A DNA stretch of 64,000 nt from Beroe ovata (taxonomy: Eukaryota; Ctenophora; Nuda; Beroida; Beroidae), in NCBI GenBank assembly GCA_946803715.1, contig CAMPET010000085.1, positions 22,847 to 86,846 of the forward strand, read 5' to 3'. Positions 55,202-64,000 of this stretch are shown here, in pieces. A model generated the notes under the pieces. It ran no database searches. It was not told the origin of the DNA and was given only the letters and a program-made list of their open reading frames with translations. The position numbers and the translations under genes are program-made. The number at the start of each line of letters is the position of its first letter. Position 1 is the first letter of the stretch.

Positions 55202-57453
55202 AATATTTCCTTGATAATATTTTCTAAATTCTTTGATTAAGCGTTATCAACTTATCAAGTTGGAGAATCGGAATTGACCAGTGTCCAGTCAACGCAATTT
55301 AATTTGTAACTGAGCCACGTTTATTTGGAATGTGTGGAAGGTAGATACCATAAATTAACTTTTCATTTAAGTCTCAACATCAATTTCACGAAATCATAAC
55401 TTCGTTTGAATGATCAACTTTCTCCTGCTCATTAGTTATACCTACGGCATTAATTGAAACTTTTGAAGGCACAATAAAACACATTGAATATCAATAATAT
55501 GAAACCTAGTCCATATCTAATTGTCTGTCACCAAGGACTCGACTAGTTAATAGCTGCATGCTATATAATTGCTTCGATTTTATTTATTTCCTATTATTAG
55601 GAAGGCTTATCGAGTATCAAGTGAGGTATAAAGCTATCAATTCATTTTGCTATTCTGCCGTGAGGGCAGAATTCCGTTCTGATACATCCATTTTTGATAC
55701 ATCGATTTTATCAGTTGACCTGTTCGACTAGGTGTCAACTGCTGTCACATGATCATGTTACAGGTCATAATTCATGATATTCGCATCAAGGATCTTGCAC
55801 TGGGTACTAGTATAATTGATTATTGATCATGTCTGATGCTACAAGTACTTATCTTGAAATCAATGTTTAACTGCTGCTGTTCGTTTCTGAAGTCTTGGCA
55901 CACGCGTATCACTTCCAATCCTGTCAACAATCATTGTGCTATCATGACGTACAATATTGGGTACTAGTCCTGATCTTGGATTCAGAACACATTGCACAAC
56001 GTGTGGTGCACTGTGCAATGGTTTCACTACTCATCACCTCTTAGCACCTAACTGCTACTAAAACAATTCCTGCACTGATCTCTTTACCTATTGTGGCATG
56101 ATATGAGTAATTTAACGTTTCTGTCTTTGAGTTTCGCCTGCCTTGTGCTGATTAACTTTGGTTTGAGGGATATTGCTTCCATTGTTATATCATGGAGCTC
56201 CTACTGAAACGTTTGATTTATCTTCGTAAAAAAGGTGAGTGGGTATTTAGACCTACATACTTGAATTGAAGCGAGGTACCTACAAGTAGGCCTGTCTGTC
56301 GATTTATAAGATTTAGCGGTGATAGATAAATCACTGTGTACGAGATCGAGAGGAATCTGGATCGATGGATTCTGTCATTCAAGGGTTGTAAAGATGAAAG
56401 GAATTCGAGATCGAATTCTTGAACAAATGAAAAGGTTTTTTGACGCCTAAGAAATATTCAGAGTCTAAATATTATAGGCAGAGCATATTGTATTCATGAT
56501 ATATTCACCGTGCCCTTGCAGTATAAAACTCAGCAATAATTCTGCTTGTTTACTGTAGCACAGCTCTGACACTTGAGCACACACCCTTCCGGAGGCAAAT
56601 TCTTATGTTCATCTCTGCCCATATGTTTCTCGAACTTGCTGCCATCTTATCCTCTGTAGAATCGACTCTATCCTTTGAGCTGACCATATTTTGATGAGCT
56701 GAAGCAATCATGATGGCGGCTTCAATTCGTGTCATGGTCATAAGTATGTCTTAATTCAATAAAGCTTTTTTAATGTGAGTTGTAGCTTTGTGCAAACAGC
56801 GAATCAGTTAAGGTTATCAATTCGTGATCGTCCATCCCCTGTTACAATCCCATCACTTGGATCCTTACCACTCTCAACTGGTATTTATTTGCTCATGGTT
56901 CACAATGTGACTATTGTAAGATCCGATTGTCAGAAACATCTTCGCTTCATCGCTTTAGTCTTTGAGGTTACGAGAGGTTAGGTCATCTGTTCTATTAAAT
57001 GATGACGAAATATTGCACATCGTGAATTCTAGCAGATTCTGACCATCCCAAATCACATTGGGGGGGAGGTTACGGCAGCAACACTTCGCCCTGTCGTCAC
57101 CATGTCTGCGTAACAAACCCTCAACTCTCAACAAGTTGAAAGGTGATGTCAGAATACAGTGTGCCACATGTCTCACACTCGCACAATTTGATTGGTCATA
57201 AATAAAACTTCGGCTCGCTTTCGACACTTAGCATTTTTGATAAATTTAGCATCTTCTGTTTATCGTTTTAACCGACCTTTCAATTGTTTACAACTTACCT
57301 TGAGACTAGAATGCATCACGTGCTATAATTCCTTTCCATCCTGTGTAGAAATTCCCGTCTAGCTTCCTTCCTTTCTTGCCTTACTCTAACTTTATCGTTT
57401 GCAAATTCATACACGCATAGGGCTCGAGCCGTGCTACCCAGTGAAGTTATAAT
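55202..57453. other. Mostly non-coding, scattered candidate exons
   Basis: An ATG at 56192 opens MELLLKRLIYLRKK before a GTGAGT donor at 56236. A frame at 56577-56735 reads open on both strands. Exon-like block 56786-56915 is listed separately. I could not join them into one gene. Confidence 0.35.
56786..56915 (+). CDS. Candidate exon with hydrophobic segment, copy 1
   Basis: Acceptor GTTGTAG|C, donor ATT|GTAAGA; entered with two bases pending and left in phase 0. It encodes SIRDRPSPVTIPSLGSLPLS and GIYLLMVHNVTI. A second block at 62176-62320 has the same phases and a related LGSLP...YLL sequence, suggesting a duplicated exon. The parent gene was not assembled. Confidence 0.35.
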
Positions 57454-57595
57454 ATGCTGGTGGTAAGATCGGCTAACTACTTTGCCACACACGGTGGATA
57501 TTACAGTCAGAGTGCTCCACCCCCACTCTCTCATGACGGGGGTCAGGAAGAGGATGAAGAAGATAGGACTCCCGTCCGATCACATGAACTGAAGG
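57454..57595 (+). CDS. Candidate first exon of a membrane protein
   Basis: The ATG at 57454 (in-frame stop just upstream) opens MLVVRSANYFATHGGYYSQS followed by APPPLSHDGG and an acidic run QEEDEEDRTPVRSHELK, ending at GTTAGT in phase 1. A continuing frame from 58836 (acceptor TTTGTAG) gives GSAIVCLYVWTVWWYWSVRK, a strong membrane helix, in the right phase, open to 58948. Another phase-compatible exon is at 60417. A short cytoplasmic tail then a helix would fit a type II membrane protein. The opposite strand also reads open over 57316-57568, but its frame is less protein-like. Confidence 0.4.
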
Positions 57596-58162
57596 GTTAG
57601 TCCAGGTTTTAACACGTCATCAGAGATGATCACTGGCGATAGGTGATAGCCAGATTTAGCACTATAATATGTAGTCGCAGTTCATGCCAGTTTTCATTGT
57701 ATCGTATGTAGGTATATCGTGTCCCAAAATACCATTATCTATGAACGGACTCAGTACTTGGAATTCTAGACCTCGGTATTCAGGATTGCATTACAGCTCC
57801 TGTAGCAGGAGCACCTCGACTCACGGGAGAGCAGTAATGTGATTACTGTATCATGTCTAACAGCTATTTTGGAGAACAGTAATTAGCAAGACAATAATTT
57901 GTTGAGCGAGTGAGCTGAGTAAGCTAATGACACTCCAGATTTCCAAAATATGTCGATAAACTTATTACTTGAAGTAGAGTGCTTGACTGAGGATACATGT
58001 TGCGTACGCAGTACCGAAGCTGTGTGTGGATGTTATATACCTACTAGAGTATTTAGGTAAAACTTCATGTACCCTAGTTAGATACTCTTAATAGCTCCAT
58101 TCTCAGTTATTGCTTGTTAGGGAGCAAATATCTGGAATGTTTGTCCCAATTTCAGTCACCCA

Positions 58163-58194
<32 letters not shown>
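58163..58194. repeat. (GT)n microsatellite
   Basis: Uninterrupted GT dinucleotides, about 15 units. Confidence 0.95.
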
Positions 58195-58195
<1 letters not shown>

Positions 58196-58835
58196 GTACA
58201 ATGTGATGTGGATAATAGTGGCCCTGAACTAATAAATGAGACGCCTTTGTGTCTAACAATTCATTCTTCTATCCAATTAATATAATAGTTGTGGGTTATT
58301 TAGTTTAAGTCGGTTTGGGGAACTCTGATAAAGTGGTCTGGCGGAACTCAGATAGCTGTGTCAAAACCGAAGTTCCCGCCCATTATACCCACCCTGTCCA
58401 TTGTCTTGGGGTGCAGTAGCAGCACCACAAAGACACACTGATAATTGCCCATAATTGCTGAATCACGAGGGGAACTGTCCTCCTGCTGATCATACACATG
58501 CCGTCTATTGTACTCATCGTGTAGGACAATCAGGGTATAACACTACCATGTGCACAACTGTCAACTAGGGAACCAATTGGCTTGGGTCTAATTACTATGG
58601 AGTTATAATAGTCCCCTTGACGGAATACCTTGGAGGATTCCGATGTGCTAACATCAGAGACCCCCAAAATCCCTGTTGTTCCCTATAATTATAGGAAGAT
58701 CTCGTTTTCTCTAACTGCAGTACACGTTGCCAACAAACAAAGTTCAATAATAATCAAAGACCACTAAAAGTTCATGTTAGGACCTAACGTCTTAGGTGGT
58801 GACCTTATATCATTTTGCCGCGTGTTTGTTTGTAG

Positions 58836-58948
58836 GAAGTGCGATTGTATGTTTGTATGTGTGGACTGTCTGGTGGTACTGGAGTGTCAGAAAGCTGTTG
58901 ACAGTTCACTCCTCGAGTCCTTTTCCCTCCTTGATAGACTGTTTATAA
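58836..58948 (+). CDS. Candidate exon encoding a membrane helix
   Basis: Acceptor TTTGTTTGTAG; with one base carried in, it reads AIVCLYVWTVWWYWSVRKLL then a Ser/Pro stretch to a stop at 58946-58948. An alternative frame stays open longer (to about 59130) with CDCMFVCVDC. The first is preferred because its phase joins exon 57454-57595. The 3' boundary is unknown. Confidence 0.3.
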
Positions 58949-59490
58949 AACGTGTCATGATTATGTTATGCGAATATATTATTCTGTTTATGTATGACGG
59001 AGTGAAATATCATTACAATATTCTGTGTATACCTACCTATTTTACTCGAGAGAGAAAGAGGAACCAATCACGGTTATCTTGGACCATAAGTCTTATCATT
59101 TTGTCAATTTATTGTGCAATGCAATTATAGACAGGATGCAGTGATAATTAGATAATTCGAACAAATGCATAGGTATCATTTCATGAAATACAGCGGAATA
59201 ATCTTCTGATTGTGTCTGTTTATGCGTCTGTGAGCACTGAAATGGAATAAGTATAAAATATTTATTGTTCATTAGGTAGTTGTAATCACCAGGGTAATGA
59301 AGTACTAAGCAGTAATCATGCCAGTATTTAGTAAACGTGGTGCGCTTACACGCCGCTCGGTAGGGAAATCCTACTGAATTGAGGGCAGGAGATGATGATA
59401 AATGCTAACTAAGCTGCCATTGTCTATTATACACTATTCATTCACCTACCGTGCAGATTGCTTCACCTTATGATCTGAATCAAGGATTAT

Positions 59491-59765
59491 GCTAATATGC
59501 TCCCGGCTCCGAGGTCTCACACGTTACACGTAGTGACACAGCATTCTCATTGGTCGAAAAGCGTGATTAAAAGTCACGTGGTATGAAGTTCCTTAAAAAT
59601 TTTTTGACTACAACTGTTCTGTGGGTGAATGTGCCGTGGAATTAGCTCGTAATAGCACTCGTACTAGAAACTCGTGCCTTCGGCACTCGTTTCTAGTACT
59701 CGTGTTATTACTACTCTAATATGCTCCCGGCTCCGAGGCGTCACACGTAACACATGAACAGTAAA
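59491..59765. repeat. Direct repeat pair around a hairpin
   Basis: TAATATGCTCCCGGCTCCGAG occurs near 59492 and 59718, each followed by a TCACACGT(T/A)ACAC variant. Between them (59649-59711) lies an inverted repeat with arms of about 30 bp (ACTAGAAACTCGTGCC / GGCACTCGTTTCTAGT) and a TTC loop. Probably a small foldback element or its remnants. Confidence 0.65.
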
Positions 59766-60416
59766 CTGAGACACTCTCTATACACTGTAATAGTGTCACC
59801 GTGTAAACCATTCCAGACTGCTGATTATGAATTCCCGAATTTATCAAGCTGGATATGAGTAAGATCTAGACGAGTTAAAAGTGAAATATAGTGCTATATA
59901 TATATATAGTGCTATATATATAGTGCTATTCCAGACATTGAAATGTTACTCAGTCGCAATTACGTGCTTTATTAAACGCTGGTGAAGCTTGCGACTTTCA
60001 TCTTATCATGTCTCTATATTATGTCTGTACTATTCTAGGTAGTTTTAGGCGAATGAGCATATTATTCGTCTGGAATATCATTACAGTGTAATTATGGTAA
60101 CTGGTCTGTTAGCCATCCAAATAGCTACGATCTGTTACAGTGTATCTACCTATCATAACTACGACCACAGCTGTTTGCAACAACCACAATTCGACCACAA
60201 ATATCATGCTAAATAATTATCAAGAGCCCCAGATGATAATATAATCCACAGCCACGTGTTTACAATGCGTAATGCACGACGTCCAGTAATATTACAGCAG
60301 ACCCCATCATGATAGATCATGATAATTGTGTATACACGAGTGCTCACATCAATTGCTTGTTGTGCACTGTGCATGCTACACTCAGCTCTGCATCTCACTG
60401 TCTCGGGTCCCCCGAG

Positions 60417-60604
60417 ATGGAAAATGTGGGGATGTGAATTGTGGAGATTTCTACCATTCAAATAGCGTTATCGACAGTCATACAGAAAGCCATGGTTCTT
60501 TAATTGAAAAGGGACGAAAATTGATAATATGGATTACGACAGCCGTTCCACGCCAATTACTGATTCTCATAATAATTTCTATGTTTTTGAACAGCTGCAC
60601 AGGA
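60417..60604 (+). CDS. Candidate exon with possible membrane segment
   Basis: Acceptor in a C/T-rich tract (CCCCCGAG), donor GTAGGT at 60605; one base carried in, phase 0 out. It encodes GKCGDVNCGDFYHSNS, a polar stretch, then LIIWITTAVPRQLLILIIIS, which is strongly hydrophobic. It could follow the 57454 exon in phase, giving a membrane protein. There is no homology support. Confidence 0.35.
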
Positions 60605-61139
60605 GTAGGTAGTAATCATAGGAGTAGCATGCAACATCTTGAGTGGATACATGTCATTGGAAGAGGATGAAGAGCAGATCATGGACTATTACGGCATTTT
60701 GTCTTCATTGAGCACTCTTCAATGTGTATTCTGCAATCATAGAGTCATTGCTTTCTCAATCTTGCTCACCCAATTGTATACCTATTAATGTAGAATGAAG
60801 TAATTCCTTTGGCTCCATAATGTATAAGTGTCACCTGTGTGTGCGTGTGTGTTTGTCAATGTGCCATATAAAAGTGAAGAGTTAAACCGAAATTTTAAAA
60901 AAAGACATCTACTTTACCTCAACGCCCTGTTCTCACGACATAGCTTGTTATTCTTACTGAATATGCTCCACTAAGACGTATAGAACACTTGACTATACTT
61001 TACCCTCTTCCCTTGCACTGCAGTTGTCTTTCTCTTCTTCCAGTACCTATGATAACAGCCAGTGTTCGCAGTTCCTTTCATTGGAATATTGAATATTGCA
61101 AACTGTGGCCCCAAGTTTAGGAACTTTTTAGATATATAC

Positions 61140-61319
61140 GATCAAACAGCGGTTAAAGTAAGGAAATTCATCTGGATAGAAGTTCAATATCAAATTTAAA
61201 CACATTATCATGTAGATCATAAATGTTCCGACTGCCGCAGTAAAAGCATTTAAGTTGTTATAATTGGTTATTGTGATAATCTTGCTGAGGACTTTATTGG
61301 TTCTCAGCCAAGGTCGTAT
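61140..61319 (-). CDS. Candidate 60-codon exon with a membrane helix
   Basis: Minus strand: acceptor CTACCTACTTCAG, donor GTATAT, phase 0 at both ends. It encodes RPWLRTNKVLSKIITITN, then AAVGTFMIYMIMCLNLILNF, a good membrane helix, and a polar FYPDEFPYFNRC tail. No partner exon was found. Confidence 0.35.
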
Positions 61320-62175
61320 CTGAAGTAGGTAGATAAATACCCGAGCGCATTCCACGTTCTCCAAGTCTGGAGGTCTAGGCTAATAGATATTATATTCAGA
61401 ATGTAGGTATAATGTTTTGTAGACGTGGTTTGTACACAATATAATATACGTCCTGCTTAGGTTTTGGTAATACCCAGTACCTAACCAATCTAGGGAATCA
61501 CTGTTATGTGAATAATATTGTATAGTAGGAGAAAAGCCCTCAGATAGTGTAGTAGTACGCTTTCTGTGTAACATACTCATGATGTACCTATCTAGGAACA
61601 TGAGTTTTATTCGACAAAACTGTGTTTTCATTGCCATGTACTAATGAATGACTAGCGTGGGACGAATTCAAGTTTTGTAGTAAAGTCTAATATAATGTTG
61701 TGTACTTCATTAGGTACACGGAGTTTATACCGAAAATGTGTGCTATACTATAATGTTAGTACCTATGTCATGACAATAGTCCTACACAATGCACATACTT
61801 ACATTGCAAAGTATGAGAGATGAATAAATGTTATAGCGTCGTAATGAAAGGGGCAACAACGACAACCAGGTGCACATTAGGGGTCCACTACCCGATAGGC
61901 CCCATTCTCATCAAACAACCACGGCTTCAATCTACAATAAGCTTGGCTCATGCAGTTAATAGAATAATCACTGACATAGTATATAGTGAGAAGGACTGGT
62001 AATAGATTGGTAAACAGATCAGGATAGTGAACAATACGATCATCATGTAATGAGATATACTGCAGCGGCCCCACCGAGACACACACACTGATCTATCGTA
62101 TCTCTCTTTCTCCATGATAATCTAGTTCCTAGTGCCCTGCTGTGTGATTTTTGCTCTGTACAATTGCTGCAACAG

Positions 62176-62320
62176 CAACTCCCTTCTTACCTTCCGTAAA
62201 TCATTCATTGTACTCCTTGGATCCCTACCTATTCAGTTCTGTACTTATTTGCTCATAATGGAGTCTGTTTGTTCCGCCAGTATGGTCACACACAAGAAGT
62301 CAATTACTGCAGTTATAGTC
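62176..62320 (+). CDS. Candidate exon with hydrophobic segment, copy 2
   Basis: Acceptor TGCAACAG|C, end GTC|GTACCT; same entry and exit phases as 56786-56915. It encodes FIVLLGSLPIQFCTYLLIM, aligning to the copy-1 LGSLP...IYLLM. At DNA level CTTGGATCC(T/C)TACC and TTATTTGCTCAT are shared. Confidence 0.35.
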
Positions 62321-63816
62321 GTACCTACCAATTTAAGTTTTGTCAATGAATAACATGTTCATATTAATCATTATTCACGTTTAATTGATATTGCACTCAA
62401 GCAAAACCATGATAATAGGACTGATTTAATCCATGTAGTTACGGTAGAATTGAAGTCTGCTAGGGTTTTACTAACTCCCCATCGCTTACTCTAATGGTCT
62501 CGTACACGAGTGTTCCAATTTTCTCATTACACCCGACCACACCCAACCCTCCCCCTCCATGAAAAGGCATTGTCTATCATGGGTAGTGCACGATGTATGG
62601 TTGTATTCACTATTCAGTGATGTAACTATGTAAGGATTGTGGAACATGATTCATCTGTGATTAGCTTATCTATTGGAATATGGGTTTTATATCATTGTTG
62701 TGTCTTATGAACAAACTCATAACTGCTGGTCTTACCAATATAAACCTGTTTGAACTGTGGAAACAAGGTTCACTCCCTAATAAATTCGCGGCGATGATAA
62801 CCCTAAGTGTAACACATTGTGTAACAAGTTGTGTAACATCCGAGGCTTCTCTGCGGATCACGTAACTGAGTGTGAGAGAATCGGATAGTTTTACCAGGCT
62901 TCCCTCATTGAGACACTGAGTCACACATTCACAGTTCACACACAAACGACACAATGTTGTCTCAGTGTTACGTCACTAGGATATGCGGTGAGACAAATTT
63001 CTCTTTCATGTATTTGAGAAAAGTTTTTGAGTGATGTCTCAGTCAATGAGGTACCTACTGCACCAGCTATGACCTATGACCTGTAACATTCCACACGCTC
63101 TTGAAGAATATCTCACGATCTAGCGGCACTTGATCGAACAATCATCATCCATCACAAGTCATCACTGCACAATAAATTCATCACCTCTCGTTTCAAATAG
63201 GTACTGGCGTTTGTACAGATTTAGACCTCCTACTAGGCTACTAGTAAGCTATAATAAGCGGTGCTGTAGCTTAGCAAGTTGCAGTCTGATAAGATATTTT
63301 AGTGTCTTATGGCCAATGGCTTTATAACAGGACTGAGGACTACGATCTTCAGTTCAGTGCACTGTAACAGTTACCTGTGTGACAGGTCTCACCCAGTGTC
63401 TCACTCAGTGTCACAGCGTGACACTGTCACGTGACATGATAATGTCATGTGATCATAGGAACACGCCCTGAGATCACCCTACCAAACCCCCTGGAATGAA
63501 CCTATGATTTAGGTCATGAAACAGTTTGTATTAGGCTCCAAGGTGGCATTTCTGTTATTCGCCGGGATCCCCAACATGACTACAACATACTGGGTATAAT
63601 TATAGTCCGACTCTAGGTGTCCGTTTATAAATCATTCGATTCTAAAACTATCGCAGTTGTTAATTAGGTATACCTAGGCATCGTATGTTGGGTCACATCT
63701 CGTTTGCTCCTTTGTTTGTATGATAATTATTGGTAACACATCCGTGACACACAACGTAATCCAGCTTTCATCCAGAAGTATAATGTTACCACTTGGTAAT
63801 TGTATCGGATTGACCT

Positions 63817-64000
63817 GTGTGTGTGTGTGTGTACTCCTCTGCGATATTATATCATGTTCATGAACACGATCCCAATTACAATCACTGCTCCCTGCTGCTG
63901 TTGTTGTTGTTGATCAGGTTAATAAAACAATCTAGCTTTTGCTCCATGAGTGTGTGTGTTTGTGTGTGTTTGTGTTTGTGTGTGCGTGTGTGTGTGTGTG
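63817..64000. repeat. TG microsatellites at the right end
   Basis: (TG)n at 63817-63832, TGT triplets near 63898-63914, and a longer interrupted TG tract from 63950 to the window end. Confidence 0.9.

Noticed and set aside
57316-57568. Minus-strand frame beginning PIFFILFLTPVMREW
   Set aside because: The plus strand over 57454-57595 reads as a more protein-like first exon with a donor; the minus acceptor is poor. Kept as an unlikely alternative.
63411-63452. TCACGTGACAT...ATGTCATGTGA dyad as a regulatory operator
   Set aside because: Short imperfect palindrome with no nearby gene start; could be chance.

Overview
The window is metazoan nuclear DNA. Genes are split into many short exons by GT-AG introns, the protein families are animal ones, and there is an interstitial TTAGGG tract. 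A marine invertebrate, possibly a non-bilaterian, fits the small introns, the MITE load and an EGR DNA-binding domain cut by introns, but the species cannot be told from the sequence. One 977-bp assembly gap (28518-29494) and a few single Ns are present. All exon boundaries were read by hand from GT/AG sites, phase continuity and protein sense.

Left part (1-15 kb): three minus-strand genes. The first (61-7152) encodes an unrecognised, probably helical protein of at least 11 exons. The second (7672-10271, 5' end not found) lies next to a partial tandem duplication carrying broken copies of two of its exons. The third (12708-14970) is a complete five-exon gene for a 276-residue unrecognised protein. 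MITEs sit in their introns (6224-6796; a hAT-type element with a perfect 8-bp target duplication at 8389-8758).

15-20.5 kb: GC-rich foldback repeats, a decayed Ty1/copia element (minus strand, LTR plus pol) and a related LTR fragment in opposite orientation. 20.7-30.1 kb: two plus-strand genes, an AidB/ACDH-11-type acyl-CoA dehydrogenase and fidgetin-like 1 (FIGNL1, with the gap inside its AAA domain). 30.5-33.2 kb: a complete six-exon EGR-type zinc-finger factor on the minus strand, convergent with FIGNL1.

34-37.4 kb: a repeat island with foldback elements sharing modules with the 15-kb island, a broken retroelement-like zinc-finger/coiled-coil ORF between two direct repeats of about 585 bp, and a small TIR element enclosing telomeric repeats. 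37.4-43 kb is largely non-coding and ends in a cluster of CRE-like sites.

43185-53694 is the outstanding feature: a 10.3-kb exon plus a tiny last exon encoding a protein of about 3437 residues. At least 14 copies of an unrecognised repeat domain of about 60 residues (core KKDGTP) flank a disordered centre made of near-identical tandem units of about 165 residues. A two-exon gene for a 114-residue protein (54600-55201) converges on it. 55.2-64 kb holds only scattered candidate exons, some encoding possible membrane segments, together with microsatellites and hairpins.
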